Source: JAHEFT01 sp963766195 (GTDB lineage Bacteria > Pseudomonadota > Gammaproteobacteria > Xanthomonadales > SZUA-36). From it: a stretch of DNA of 64,000 nt. Below, one piece after another: positions 55,278 to 64,000 of the stretch. The stretch spans positions 682,001 through 746,000 of the forward strand of contig CAVXYY010000005.1 in NCBI GenBank assembly GCA_963766195.1. Reading direction: 5' to 3'. Within the stretch, counting starts at the first letter, position 1. Each line of letters opens with the position of its first letter. The notes under the pieces were generated by a model. The model saw only the letters and a program-made list of their open reading frames with translations, ran no database searches and was not told the origin of the DNA. The translations under genes were made by a program, and so were the position numbers.

Positions 55278-55706
55278 ATGAAAACGTACGTAGCAAAGCC
55301 GCATACCGTGCAGCGTGACTGGTGCCTGGTTGATGCGACAGACAAGACGTTGGGCAGACTGGCAGCTGAACTGGCCAGCCGTCTGCGCGGCAAGCATAAG
55401 CCCGAATTTACACCGCACGTGGACACGGGCGACAACATTATCGTGGTCAATGCTGAAAAAATCCGGGTTACCGGAAACAAGCTGAAGGACAAGATGTATC
55501 ACCGTTATACCGGCTACATCGGTAACCTGAAATCAATCAACCTGGAAAAGCAACTGGCAGAGCACCCCGAGCGGGTCATCCAGACAGCGGTCAAGGGCAT
55601 GTTGCCCCGCAATCCGCTGGGGCGCGCCATGTTCCGCAAGCTGCATGTTTATGCCGGCCCGGAGCATCCGCACGCCGCGCAGCAGCCCAAAGCGCTCGAA
55701 CTCTGA
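55278..55706 (+). CDS. rplM: 50S ribosomal protein L13
   Basis: 142 residues, the family's normal length. MKTYVAKPHTVQRDWCLVDATDKTLGRLA and VKGMLPRNPLGRAMFRKLHVYAGPEHPH are diagnostic. Ribosome site GAGAGAATGATATG. It binds 23S rRNA early in 50S assembly. Followed 24 bases later by rpsI in the usual bacterial pair. Confidence 0.99.
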   Translation: MKTYVAKPHTVQRDWCLVDATDKTLGRLAAELASRLRGKHKPEFTPHVDTGDNIIVVNAEKIRVTGNKLKDKMYHRYTGYIGNLKSINLEKQLAEHPERVIQTAVKGMLPRNPLGRAMFRKLHVYAGPEHPHAAQQPKALEL

Positions 55707-55730
55707 GCCTGACACAGACGGACACCTGAT

Positions 55731-56123
55731 ATGGCAACCGAACAGTATTACGGAACCGGACGTCGCAAGTCTTCAACGGCTCGCGTCTTCCTGACAAAAG
55801 GGAAAGGACAGATCGTTATCAACGGCCGTCCGCTCGATGAATTTTTCGGCCGCGAAACGGCCTGCATGATCGTGCGTCAGCCGCTTGAAAAGCTGGAAAT
55901 GACGGACAACTTCGACGTCAACGCGACCGTCTCCGGCGGTGGTATTTCAGGCCAGGCCGGCGCGATCCGCCTGGGCGTTACCCGCGCGCTGATCGAATAT
56001 GACGGTGAATTGCGCAAACCCCTGCGTAAAGCCGGCTACGTGACCCGCGACGCCCGCGAAGTCGAGCGCAAGAAAGTCGGTCTGCACAAAGCCCGCAGGG
56101 CGACCCAGTACTCCAAGCGTTAA
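55731..56123 (+). CDS. rpsI: 30S ribosomal protein S9
   Basis: 130 residues. QYYGTGRRKSSTARVFL, VRQPLEKLEM, GAIRLGVTRAL and the C-terminal KKVGLHKARRATQYSKR, whose last residues reach the P-site tRNA, are all present. Co-transcribed with rplM. Confidence 0.99.
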   Translation: MATEQYYGTGRRKSSTARVFLTKGKGQIVINGRPLDEFFGRETACMIVRQPLEKLEMTDNFDVNATVSGGGISGQAGAIRLGVTRALIEYDGELRKPLRKAGYVTRDAREVERKKVGLHKARRATQYSKR

Positions 56124-56155
56124 TCCTGGCGGCGGGTTGCTGCCGCTGGAACCAC

Positions 56156-56229
56156 TGGGGGTTCGTCTAGTGGTAGGACTGCGGACTCTGACTCCGCCAG
56201 CGGGGGTTCGAATCCCTCACCCCCAGCCA
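56156..56229 (+). tRNA. tRNA-Gln (anticodon CUG)
   Basis: 74 nt including an encoded CCA. Acceptor TGGGGGT pairs with ACCCCCA; anticodon stem GCGGA/TCCGC encloses the loop CTCTGAC with anticodon CTG; T-arm GGGGGTTCGAATCCCTC. The unpaired-looking T1-A72 start is typical of tRNA-Gln. It reads CAG codons. Confidence 0.97.
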
Positions 56230-56233
56230 AAAC

Positions 56234-56264
56234 AAAAGACCGCCTCCATGGCGGTCTTTTATTT
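56234..56264 (+). terminator. Rho-independent terminator after tRNA-Gln
   Basis: Stem AAAAGACCGCC and GGCGGTCTTTT with a TCCAT loop, followed by ATTTT. It probably ends the rplM-rpsI-tRNA transcription unit. Confidence 0.9.
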
Positions 56265-56269
56265 TGCCC

Positions 56270-56469
56270 GGGGGTGAGGGATGCAGAGATCGCCAGTGCG
56301 TGCGCAGCGCGACCGGGGTTCGACAAAATCGTCAGGAACAAATTTGGTCGCTGAAGCGAAGCGAAAGCGCCCGAAGGGCCGAACACAGGATGTGTTCGGA
56401 CAATCCCTCACCCGACAAACCGCAATGCGGTTTCGGACAATCCCTCACCCAAAAACACGCAACCCCTGC
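56270..56469. repeat. Intergenic region with repeats of the tRNA 3' segment and a palindrome
   Basis: No gene is supported here. The tRNA T-arm word AATCCCTCACCC recurs at 56402-56412 and 56441-56451 in direct orientation, and its complement GGGGGTGAGGGAT starts at 56270. Between them is the palindrome CCGAACACA-GGA-TGTGTTCGG (56379-56399), with the same ACAGGATGT core as the element at 33226. This looks like the debris of tRNA-targeted insertions or a REP-type repeat family. Confidence 0.65.
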
Positions 56470-57918
56470 TCAATAAACCAGCGTCTGCATCGACCGCGCC
56501 GGTGACACCAGTTTCACCTCGTCCGCACCGACCATGAAGTTGTAGGGAATCTCCGTGTCGCCCTGGTTCATCACGATGGTGGCCATGCTGCCGTCGGGAT
56601 TGATGAACGAGGTCGCCAGCAGGTGGCTTCGGCTGGTGGTCGTGCTGACGCGGTGCGCGCCGGGCCTGATGAACTTCGAGAAGTGGCCGATGTAGTAATA
56701 GGCCGGTGTGTAGATCAGTTCGCCGGTGCGGGTGTCGGCGTGAATCGGCGCGAAACAGAAATTACCGACATGGTTGGGCCCGCCGTTCTCGTCCAGGAGT
56801 ATGTTCCAGTCCGTCCACCCCACCGTGCCGGCATTGAAATCGTTGATCATCGAGCGGCCATAGCGCTCGGCATTCGGCCAATGCTGATACCGCTCGGGCG
56901 AAAACTTTTCGTTGGTGCCCTCGGTGAAGATAAGCTTTTTATCCGGGTAAGATTCCGCGACATTACGCAGATTCTCGTACATCGGCTCGCCGCCGGCCCA
57001 GGTCTCGTACCAGTGAAAACCGATTCCCCAGGCGTATTTGGCAGCCTCCGGGTCCTCGAAAATGGTATTGGCCCGGTGACTGATCAGGTCCCGGTTGTGG
57101 TCCCACACGATAATCTTCTTGTCGCCCAGGCCCTCCTTTTCCATTACCGGCCCCAGGTGATCGCGCAGGAAATCCCTTTCTTCCTCTGCGGTGTAGATGG
57201 ACGATTCCCAGATCTGCACGGCCATCGGCTCGTTCTGGACGGTAATGCCCCAGACCGGGATACCCTCGGCTTCATAGGCCTTGATGAACTTCGTGTAGTA
57301 GTGCGCCCAGGCATCGCGGTACTCGGGCAACAACTTACCGCCGTGCAGCATGTCGTTGCTGTCTTTCATGAACGCCGGTGGACTCCATGGGCTGGCGTAC
57401 ACCAGCAATTCACCGCCGGTGGCCTCGATGGCTTTTTTGATCAACGGAATACGGTACTGCCGGTCGTGATCGATGGTGAAGGTCTTTAGCGCCTTGTCGC
57501 CTTCTTCGATGTAGGTATAACTGCCGCTGGAAAAATCCGAGCTGTGAATGGTCGTGCGCGCCAGCGTGTAGCCGATGCCCTTTTCCCTGTCGTAGTAGGC
57601 GGCCAGTAATTCCGCCTGCTTAGCTGCAGGCAGCTTTGCAAACACCTCGGCGCTGGCGTCCGTAATGGCGCCGCCGATGCCCAGGAACTCCTGGAATTGC
57701 TTATTGGGATTTACGAAAACCGAAACCTCGGACTCCGGCGGCTGCTGTCCCGGTCCGAACTGCCAGGTTCCCAGCTTCGTGAGCCGCTCGTGTGTGCCCC
57801 TGGCAGTCTGGTAGACGGTGACAGTGCGTCCTTGCGCTTCCGGTTCTTCCGATGCGACCGATACCGCCTGGGCCAGCAGGATGCCTGCTGCCAACATCGA
57901 GGTAAAAAATCGGGTCAT
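56470..57918 (-). CDS. Secreted glycoside hydrolase family 30 (glucosylceramidase-like)
   Basis: 482 residues with a signal peptide (1-23, ending VSVASEE). The GH30 barrel starts FLGIGGAITDASAEVF; the acid/base is Glu230 in ITVQNEPMA and the nucleophile Glu333 in LIFTEGTNE. The C-terminal beta domain (about 410-482) ends in the family's PARSMQTLVY. It cleaves beta-1,6-glucan, glucosylceramide or xylan depending on subfamily; the sequence alone does not decide. Monocistronic; upstream 57919-58145 holds no recognised feature. Confidence 0.93.
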   Translation of the reverse strand: MTRFFTSMLAAGILLAQAVSVASEEPEAQGRTVTVYQTARGTHERLTKLGTWQFGPGQQPPESEVSVFVNPNKQFQEFLGIGGAITDASAEVFAKLPAAKQAELLAAYYDREKGIGYTLARTTIHSSDFSSGSYTYIEEGDKALKTFTIDHDRQYRIPLIKKAIEATGGELLVYASPWSPPAFMKDSNDMLHGGKLLPEYRDAWAHYYTKFIKAYEAEGIPVWGITVQNEPMAVQIWESSIYTAEEERDFLRDHLGPVMEKEGLGDKKIIVWDHNRDLISHRANTIFEDPEAAKYAWGIGFHWYETWAGGEPMYENLRNVAESYPDKKLIFTEGTNEKFSPERYQHWPNAERYGRSMINDFNAGTVGWTDWNILLDENGGPNHVGNFCFAPIHADTRTGELIYTPAYYYIGHFSKFIRPGAHRVSTTTSRSHLLATSFINPDGSMATIVMNQGDTEIPYNFMVGADEVKLVSPARSMQTLVY

Positions 57919-58145
57919 GTCATCAACTCCTTATACGATCGCCGTTCGTAACTGCAAGTGCCGCAGGCCTGCGTGCAAGGGTACCATCCCGGTCGGGATT
58001 CGGAAAACCGGCTCGAAAGGCAGTCTCCTGTTTCACAAGATTCCTCTGCACCACCAATTGACCCCGCGGGCAATTTCATCCAGTCTTTACCCGGTAAATG
58101 ACGGGCTGCCAAAGCCTCGGGACTCCAATGACAGACACTGAAAAC

Positions 58146-58581
58146 ATGCCACCATTCACTGTTCTGAACATCGATCACCTCGTCTTCCGGGTGACTCGAC
58201 CTGGACAGGTCCATCGCTTTCTACGACGAAGTGCTCGGCTGCAAGGTCGTCAAGCGGCGGGATGACCTCGGCCTCATCCATTTGCGCGCCGGAAGTTCAA
58301 TGATCGATCTCGTCTCCATTGATGGCCGTCTCGGGCAGCGGGGCGGAGATGCGCCGGGGGCCGGGGCGAGGAACGTCGATCACCTGTGTCTGCGCATTGA
58401 GCCGTTTGAGGAACAATCCCTGATCCGGCACCTCGCGATGCATGATGTTGAACCCACCGGAACGGTCAGCAACAATTTCGGGGCGGAAGGCAATCGGACC
58501 ATCTCTGTACATTCACGATCCGGACGGTAATCTCGTGGAGCTTAAAGGACCGCCGGGCGCTCTGACCCGGGGATGGCTTAG
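58146..58581 (+). CDS. VOC-superfamily (glyoxalase/dioxygenase-like) protein (frameshifted)
   Basis: From ATG 58146, about 145 residues. Indels near 58188 and 58500 are needed to read VLNIDHLVFRVTDLDRSIAFYDEVLG, VDHLCLRIEPF and GPSLYIHDPDGNLVELKGPP. The end near 58581 assumes a third shift. Metal-ligand positions HLVF, DHLCL and the final E of LVELKG are present. Family members include glyoxalase I, fosfomycin resistance and extradiol enzymes; the role is not clear. Next to a methyltransferase gene. Confidence 0.72.
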
Positions 58582-58620
58582 TGACCTTGGGCGCCAGGCG
58601 CTGAATGCAGGGAAAAGAAG

Positions 58621-59355
58621 ATGGCCGATGAGTTCTCCAACGTCTATGACGATCAGACCCGTGCGGCGGCCTATGCCGGGCTCGAATACCCGCGAACGTA
58701 CGGACTTGCGTTCCGGGATCTGCCGGCAATCATCAGGAAACACGTGCGAGGACACCAAGCCCTCGACTTCGGCTGCGGCGCGGGACGTTCGACGCGGTTC
58801 CTGCGCGAACTGGGCTTTGACACGGTGGGCGTGGACATCTCTGAGCACATGCTCGCGCGGGCTCATCAGCGCGACCCCGAAGGCGATTATCGCCTGATGC
58901 CGGACGGAGACTTGAGCGAATTCATGGCGGGTACCTATGATCTCGTCCTTTCCGCATTCACCTTCGACAACATTCCCACGATGGAGAAGAAAGCCGCCCT
59001 GCTGGGCGCCATGGGGCGACTGCTGAAAGACTCCGGTCGCATTGTGAACCTGGTGTCGGCACCGGAAATTTACGTCAACGAGTGGGCCTCGTTTTCCACG
59101 CGGGACTTCCCGGAAAACCGCGCCGCGCGCAGCGGCGACACGGTCCGGATCGTCATGCTCGACGTCGAGGACCGGCGGCCTGTCGAGGACATCTTCTGGA
59201 CCGATGATGCCTATACCGAAGCTTACAGACTTGCAGGTTTGACGACGATTGGAACCTACCGACCCCTTGCAGACCCGGATGAAACGGGCTCCTGGGTCAG
59301 TGAAACCACGATCTCCCCGTGGGTGATCTACGTACTGGGTCCGGCAGGCGAATGA
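58621..59355 (+). CDS. Class I SAM-dependent methyltransferase
   Basis: 244 residues. Motif I is ALDFGCGAGRSTRFLRELG (about 48-66), followed by VGVDISEHMLARAH and YDLVLSAFTFDNIP. Small-molecule methyltransferase of the UbiE/Methyltransf_11 type; substrate unknown. Ribosome site GGGAAAAGAAG upstream. Intact. Confidence 0.9.
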   Translation: MADEFSNVYDDQTRAAAYAGLEYPRTYGLAFRDLPAIIRKHVRGHQALDFGCGAGRSTRFLRELGFDTVGVDISEHMLARAHQRDPEGDYRLMPDGDLSEFMAGTYDLVLSAFTFDNIPTMEKKAALLGAMGRLLKDSGRIVNLVSAPEIYVNEWASFSTRDFPENRAARSGDTVRIVMLDVEDRRPVEDIFWTDDAYTEAYRLAGLTTIGTYRPLADPDETGSWVSETTISPWVIYVLGPAGE

Positions 59356-59525
59356 CAATATTGAGCAGCAACTTGCCCGAATCAGTCAAAAGGTGCTTAA
59401 TCTTACCTATCCGCGCATTGGGAAATGATTCGCATGGTCCTCCTGGGTGACAGGTGCATTGGGGCCCGCAACCGCCCTTCGTACCGCGACAACGCAAAAT
59501 TGTTTCAGCCGGGAGCCGGCGCGAC

Positions 59526-61013
59526 ATGAGTCTCAGGGGGTTTCTGGCGGAACTGCGTGACCGCGGCGTATTCAAAGCGGGGGCCGCCTACGCGGCCGTG
59601 GGTTGGGTCACATTGGAGGTGCTCAGTGTCGTGTTCGATAATCTCGGCGCCCCGGGCTGGGTCCTGAAAGTCATTACGACATTGATCCTGATCGGCTTCC
59701 CGGTTGCCTGTGTGCTCGCCTGGGCATTCGATATAACTCCGGAGGGCATTCGCTCCGTAACCTTCGCTTACGGGAAGACGGAACCGCAACCTGCGATCGG
59801 GCAAGCCCCCGTGGTTGAGCCAGGCTCACCGCCATCCGTCGCCGTGCTCGCCTTTGACAACCTGAGCGCCGAGCCCGAGCAGGCCTATTTCTCCGACGGC
59901 ATTGCCGAGGACATCATTACGGATCTCTCAAGGCTTTCGCAGCTGCGCGTGATCGCTCGCAACTCGAGCTTCACCTACAAAGGCGGCCCGGTGGACGTGC
60001 GGCGGGTTGGCCGGGAGCTTGGTGCGCACTACGTGCTGGAGGGTAGCGTGCGCAAGGTGGGCCAGCACGTCCGCGTTGTCTCTCAGCTCACTGAAACGAC
60101 GACCGGCGCGCTCGTCTGGGCCGAACGATTCGATCGCGATCTGACCGACATCTTTGCCGTACAGGATGAGATTGCCCTCGAGATCATCGAGGCGCTCAGG
60201 ATCAAGCTGTCTCCGGAAATGGAGGCACGGCTGACCCGGAAAATCCCTGTCGACCTGGAAGCGCGAAACTTGTTCCTGCGGGGACGCGAACATGCGTTTC
60301 TACTCACAGCGAACGGAAGCATTGAAGCGCGCAAGCTGCTCGAACGAGCTATCGCGATCAGCCCCGGCTTTTCGTCTGCAATGGCCTGTATCGCATTCAC
60401 GCTTGTAGAAGACTACGTCATGGGTTGGGGCGACGATCCGCAGCGCTCCCTCGAGTCCGGTCTGGAAATCGCGCGGCGTGCATGTGCGGTGGACGATCAG
60501 GATCCCTACGCGCAAGTGTACCTCTCGCTTGCCCTGCTGTGGAACCGGCAGCACGAGGAGTCGATGGTTGCAGTGCGGCGCTGCCTCGCCCTGGCGCCCA
60601 GCCATGCAGACGGCCACATGCAACTGGCCAACCTCCAGTACTACATGGGGGATATCGAAGATGCTCTGAACACGCTTGATATTTACATGCAGCTGGATCC
60701 GTTGTATCCGGAGATCGCGCTTTATTTCCTGGCAGAAGCGCAGGCAGCCTCAGGGCAGTTGGTTGCTGCAGTGGCCACCCTGCGGCGGCGACTGGAACGC
60801 AATCAAAACTCGGAGACGACTTACGCGCTTCTGGCCTCCTGCTACGGACATCTCGGAAAAATCGAAGAGAGCCGCGAGGCCTGGGCGCAGGTACTCAGAA
60901 TCGCGCCAAACTTTTCACTGGAGCGGCGGCGGCGAATATTACCCTACAGGACGCCCGAAATATTCGAGCGCCGCATCGAAGGATTGCGCAAGGCGGGATT
61001 GGCGGTCCAGTAA
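59526..61013 (+). CDS. TolB-like/TPR membrane protein 1
   Basis: 495 residues from ATG 59526; a longer in-frame ATG at 59454 lacks support. Two N-terminal membrane helices (about 18-37 and 48-70, separated by the loop SVVFDNLGAPGW) are followed by ITPEGIR, then a TolB-N-like domain (SVAVLAFDNLSAEPEQAYFSDGIAEDII, YVLEGSVRKVGQHVRV) and TPR repeats to the end. The arrangement is that of the soluble part of CadC- or adenylate-cyclase-linked proteins in proteobacteria. Function unknown. A convergent paralogue lies at 61489-63711. Confidence 0.85.
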   Translation: MSLRGFLAELRDRGVFKAGAAYAAVGWVTLEVLSVVFDNLGAPGWVLKVITTLILIGFPVACVLAWAFDITPEGIRSVTFAYGKTEPQPAIGQAPVVEPGSPPSVAVLAFDNLSAEPEQAYFSDGIAEDIITDLSRLSQLRVIARNSSFTYKGGPVDVRRVGRELGAHYVLEGSVRKVGQHVRVVSQLTETTTGALVWAERFDRDLTDIFAVQDEIALEIIEALRIKLSPEMEARLTRKIPVDLEARNLFLRGREHAFLLTANGSIEARKLLERAIAISPGFSSAMACIAFTLVEDYVMGWGDDPQRSLESGLEIARRACAVDDQDPYAQVYLSLALLWNRQHEESMVAVRRCLALAPSHADGHMQLANLQYYMGDIEDALNTLDIYMQLDPLYPEIALYFLAEAQAASGQLVAAVATLRRRLERNQNSETTYALLASCYGHLGKIEESREAWAQVLRIAPNFSLERRRRILPYRTPEIFERRIEGLRKAGLAVQ

Positions 61014-61030
61014 AAACACGTGGAGAGACA

Positions 61031-61339
61031 ATGGGCCTGGTTTTAGGATTTATTTTTCTTTTTGGTCTCGGGCTGAGCTTCGTTGTGATGCTGGTAACTA
61101 TAGGCTATCAGCGAAAGTTGAGAAAAAACGAGCGGGGAAGTTCATGGGCGGGTTTCTTAACGGCCACGTTTGCGTTGACTCTTTTGATCGGCTGGCTGGG
61201 TGCGGGGGTCTGGCCTGCCGGGCACGGCGGAGCACCGACCGGTCATGATTACGAATTGTCGGCGTTAAGCACTTTTCTGATATCCCTGGCACCGGGACTC
61301 GGCTTCATATTCGCCTATATCTTCAGCCGCAAGAAGTGA
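61031..61339 (+). CDS. Small three-helix membrane protein of unknown function
   Basis: 102 residues behind GTGGAGAGAC. Hydrophobic segments at about 2-25, 41-60 and 78-97, the last followed by SRKK. A glycine- and histidine-rich loop WPAGHGGAPTGHDYE lies between helices 2 and 3. Not recognised. 17 bases after the TolB/TPR gene, so probably in the same transcript. Confidence 0.7.
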   Translation: MGLVLGFIFLFGLGLSFVVMLVTIGYQRKLRKNERGSSWAGFLTATFALTLLIGWLGAGVWPAGHGGAPTGHDYELSALSTFLISLAPGLGFIFAYIFSRKK

Positions 61340-61488
61340 ATCAACCCCGGTGATCTGTTGCCGGGAATCCGATCGAGTGCAAAGGTCATTGACAGGGTTG
61401 GGAGAAATTAAGGCTTCATCAGGAAGCCAGCGCATTGCCGGGATTATCGGTGTGATTGGGCTTTACCAAGGCACCTTTCATGTCTGGT

Positions 61489-63711
61489 CTAGTGCTCCAT
61501 CCGTTTGATGACTTCACGCTGATCGGTGATCCGCCGGTTACGTTCCTCAAGCATGGCCTGGTAACGTGGCTCGTGTTCGATCAGTGCGTACATTGGCAAC
61601 CGATGGTCGGATTGCCAGAAATAGAAATGCCCGTGCGCCAATTGCGTTTCGAGGCTGGCCAGGGCTTTCTCCGCATCACCCGCGACCAGATAACAGGCAT
61701 CGGGCTCGGACCGGTCGGCATGCTCAATCGCGGCGGGCAGATCACGCTCCAGGTAGACGATGGTCTGGTCGAGGAGCGCCCGGCCGAGGTCGGCATCGTC
61801 CGTGTTGATCAGAATCCATGACATGATGCATGCACCATGAGGATCGGACCTTGTCAGCTGTCCCCAGGAGTCAGGCGTCAGCCACTCGGGGTCTGCCTGC
61901 AGATAAAGTTCCCGCGCCTTCGCGGTATCACCAGCACTTAACAGCGCGTTGCCCACCGTCTGGACAATCCAATCGCTTTCCCGGGAACGCTGCAGAAGCC
62001 AGTTGCCGGTCTCCCTGATGGCCGGGGCATTGCCCTCCAAAAAAGCTTCCTGGAAGTCAGCCCACCCGGCCCAGTAATGTTCCGGATTCATGTCAGTGAG
62101 ACGTTCCTGAATTTCGGCGGCCGCCTGGTAATCACCCACCGCGACCAATACATCGACCTGGTGGCGCAGGGCATCAAAATCGCCAGGGTCGATCCGGGCC
62201 AGCGCCTGGGCGTGTTCCAGTGCTTTGACAAAGTCACCAGCGTCCCACAGGTAATGGTCCAGCAGTATGTGGTGGCTGTTGGGAAAATCCGGGTAAAGAT
62301 CGATCAGTTTCAAAGCCTGTTGCTCGCCTTGGGAAAACAGCCCCTGCACGAAGTACTCCTTGGCAAGGGCTGCGCCGATGATCATCGACCGCGGGTCCAG
62401 CTCCGATGCCTTGAGCAGCAGATCCAGCCGTTCCCGGGAGCGTAAAGGGTTGTCTGTGATACTCCCGCTGTACCACTGGTAGGCGGTGGCGTAATTCGGG
62501 CTGAGTTCGATGGCTTTGCGGAACGCCTGTTCCATTTCATCCAGCCGGTGATGATATTCATGAACCTGGGCCAGCGACGCGTAGGCTTCACCCAGGCCTG
62601 GGTCCAGGGCAAGCGCCCTGGTAACCGCATCCTCACGCAGAGCGATGGTTTCTGCCGGAGGAGTGTCGGTATATAACGCCAGCAAGTAGTGGCTGTCAGC
62701 CACTCCGACCCAGGCGAGTGCGAATTGCGGATCGAGTTCAACGGCGTTCAGGAATTCCTGTGTCGCCTGTTTCAGGTTCGCGGTAACCCGTGTTGCCATC
62801 AGCTGCTTTCCGCGCAGGTAGGCGTCATACGCGTCGATATTGGTGGTCGGCATCTGGTTGATGCGCAGCTTCTCATCATGTGACAGCGTAGCCTGAAGGG
62901 CATCGGCTATGCGGGTGGATATTTCGCTTTGAATCGCAAACAAATTTTCGGCGGTCAGTTCACGATCATACATGTCCGCCCACAGGTGCTCATCGGTCTT
63001 TGCATTGATCAGCTGTACGTTGATCCGCACCTGGTTTCCAGACCGCTGTATGGCGCCTTCGAGAATATTGGCCACGCCCAGTTCAGCGGCGATCTCGGGA
63101 ATTTTCTTGGTGGTGCCCTTGTATTCCATGACCGAGGTTCGGGAGATGACTTTCATCGAGCCAATGCGGGCGATGGTGGTCAGCAAGTCATCATGGATTC
63201 CGTCCGTGAAGAACTGGTCTTCCTCGCGGTTGCTCCGGTTATCGAATGGCAGCACGGCAATCGAAAGCCGGTCAACCGCGGGCGATGTTTCCACCGCGGC
63301 GGCGGGTTCAACGGCTTGTACAGCCTGGCCTTGCGCCGCCGGCAGGTTCCTTTCCACGAGGTGCGGCGCCAGATAGAACTTATCGAACAGTAGGTAGGCG
63401 ATGGCCACAGCCATCAATGCAATGATCATCGCATTCAGTTTGCGGCTGGTCTGAGCCGTGATCGACTGGCTGCGGTCCACTTCAGACTCACGCTTGATAC
63501 CCTCTGGGGTCAGTTCGAAGGCCCAGGCCACGAATAAAGTAACAAAGAAGCCGGTCACGATAATGGCCAATAGCAACTTACCGCCCCAAGCCGGTAATTC
63601 CAGAATCGCGCCAACCACGTCGAGTATCTGGAGCAATACCCAAGCCGCGACCACGTAGGCAATGCCCACGCGCACAACGTTTCTACGTTTGAGCTCATCC
63701 AGGAACGACAT
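61489..63711 (-). CDS. TolB-like/TPR membrane protein 2
   Basis: 740 residues. It opens MSFLDELKRRNVVRVGIAY, a signature of this family, with membrane helices at about 15-35, 45-65 and 92-112. The TolB-N domain reads SIAVLPFDNRSNREEDQFFTDGIHDDLL and NILEGAIQRSGNQVRINVQL; at least eight TPR-like repeats follow. It shares its architecture with the 59.5-kb protein. Probably a scaffold or sensor at the inner membrane; substrate or partner unknown. Confidence 0.87.
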   Translation of the reverse strand: MSFLDELKRRNVVRVGIAYVVAAWVLLQILDVVGAILELPAWGGKLLLAIIVTGFFVTLFVAWAFELTPEGIKRESEVDRSQSITAQTSRKLNAMIIALMAVAIAYLLFDKFYLAPHLVERNLPAAQGQAVQAVEPAAAVETSPAVDRLSIAVLPFDNRSNREEDQFFTDGIHDDLLTTIARIGSMKVISRTSVMEYKGTTKKIPEIAAELGVANILEGAIQRSGNQVRINVQLINAKTDEHLWADMYDRELTAENLFAIQSEISTRIADALQATLSHDEKLRINQMPTTNIDAYDAYLRGKQLMATRVTANLKQATQEFLNAVELDPQFALAWVGVADSHYLLALYTDTPPAETIALREDAVTRALALDPGLGEAYASLAQVHEYHHRLDEMEQAFRKAIELSPNYATAYQWYSGSITDNPLRSRERLDLLLKASELDPRSMIIGAALAKEYFVQGLFSQGEQQALKLIDLYPDFPNSHHILLDHYLWDAGDFVKALEHAQALARIDPGDFDALRHQVDVLVAVGDYQAAAEIQERLTDMNPEHYWAGWADFQEAFLEGNAPAIRETGNWLLQRSRESDWIVQTVGNALLSAGDTAKARELYLQADPEWLTPDSWGQLTRSDPHGACIMSWILINTDDADLGRALLDQTIVYLERDLPAAIEHADRSEPDACYLVAGDAEKALASLETQLAHGHFYFWQSDHRLPMYALIEHEPRYQAMLEERNRRITDQREVIKRMEH

Positions 63712-63779
63712 GCCTATAATCTAGCAGAAAGCTGGCGGGTCAATGAGATACAAAAGCGTGCATGGCAAAAGAACCGGTC

Positions 63780-64000
63780 CTACTGCGCCTTATGCGCCTC
63801 CAGTTCAATCTCGATCATGAACCCGGGTAATGCAAGCCCTTTGACTTCCAGCCAGGTTCCGGTTGGGAACTGCCTGGTATAGATCGAGTTGCGATAGCCG
63901 GATACTTCCAGGAACTTCGCCATATCAGTCGTGTAGACGTTCTCAACCACGACATCATCAAACGTATAGCCGTAGTGCTTCAGAACCTTGTCCAGATCCG
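63780..64000 (-). CDS. RidA/YjgF-family protein (partial, N-terminus outside window)
   Basis: The last 73 residues are readable on the minus strand, from the window edge to TAG at 63780: DLDKVLKHYGYTFDDVVVEN, YTTDMAKFLEVSGYRNSIY, FPTGTWLEVKGLALPGFMIE. This is the C-terminal half of the RidA fold, including the arginine-to-glutamate end region. RidA hydrolyses reactive enamines and imines made by PLP enzymes. Orthology to RidA proper against other YjgF subgroups cannot be judged from the fragment. Confidence 0.85.
   Translation of the reverse strand, partial: DLDKVLKHYGYTFDDVVVENVYTTDMAKFLEVSGYRNSIYTRQFPTGTWLEVKGLALPGFMIEIELEAHKAQ

Noticed and set aside
56120..56386. 88-codon frame antisense to tRNA-Gln reading GEGFEPPLAESESAVLPLDEPP-like text
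   Set aside because: Well-known artefact of translating the complement of a tRNA gene.

Overview
The window looks like a chromosomal stretch of a ubiquinone-using, respiratory gammaproteobacterium. The evidence is the trpG-trpD-trpC block, coq7, the rplM-rpsI pair, tRNA-Gln(CUG), TonB and TPR proteins, and REP-like palindromes of the GTAGGAGCG...CGCGAT type. A marine or sediment lineage of the Woeseia/Wenzhouxiangella kind would fit, but that placement is inference.

1-19.2 kb: a class III aminotransferase runs left off the window. It is divergent from a 17-gene plus-strand operon, much of it with overlapping starts and stops. In order: BetI-like TetR regulator, acyl-CoA dehydrogenase, two paralogous PotF-type binding proteins, PotA/B/C-type ABC transporter, exported lipoprotein amidohydrolase, Rieske oxygenase, methylenetetrahydrofolate (CH2-THF) reductase-like protein, two non-pyrrolysine MttB-family methyltransferases, corrinoid protein, DUF1638 protein, 'virulence factor' family protein, pterin (DHPS-like) methyltransferase, and RamA-like corrinoid activase. 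Together they predict uptake of a quaternary amine and its demethylation onto corrinoid, then tetrahydrofolate, in an organism that probably respires oxygen. The substrate is not evident and this is the most interesting system in the window.

19.2-24.7 kb: a minus-strand GtrB/GtrA/GtrC-like glycosylation operon and a lone HyuA (hydantoinase/oxoprolinase) protein.

24.7-29.6 kb: a 2.4-kb tandem duplication of an OmcA/MtrC-type decaheme cytochrome gene. Each copy carries the same 16-bp FNR/CRP-like palindrome upstream and the same terminator. The copies are almost identical over the N-terminal domain and diverged at both ends.

29.7-36.9 kb: a third MttB paralogue, two FAD amine oxidases, a TetR regulator, a dicarboxylate/amino-acid symporter and a CorA-like transporter, probably a second amine-catabolic locus.

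36.9-50.7 kb: an MscS protein lacking its central cytoplasmic domain, an esterase, a desaturase, a second CH2-THF-reductase-like gene, a TIM-barrel protein, a MATE exporter, a DUF3313 protein, a PuuC-like aldehyde dehydrogenase, then a TPR-sulfotransferase, an Asp/Asn hydroxylase and a TonB receptor.

50.8-56.3 kb: housekeeping genes (trpGDC, coq7, ferredoxin, rplM, rpsI, tRNA-Gln). 56.4-64 kb: GH30 glycosidase, VOC protein, methyltransferase, two TolB/TPR membrane proteins and a RidA fragment.

A strong caution: from about 28.8 to 54.6 kb, and again near 58 kb, most genes carry one or more single-base frameshifts, many in or beside short homopolymers. Trp and ubiquinone genes are affected, so sequencing or assembly error is more likely than mass pseudogenisation. 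These genes are annotated as single loci with the shift sites stated.
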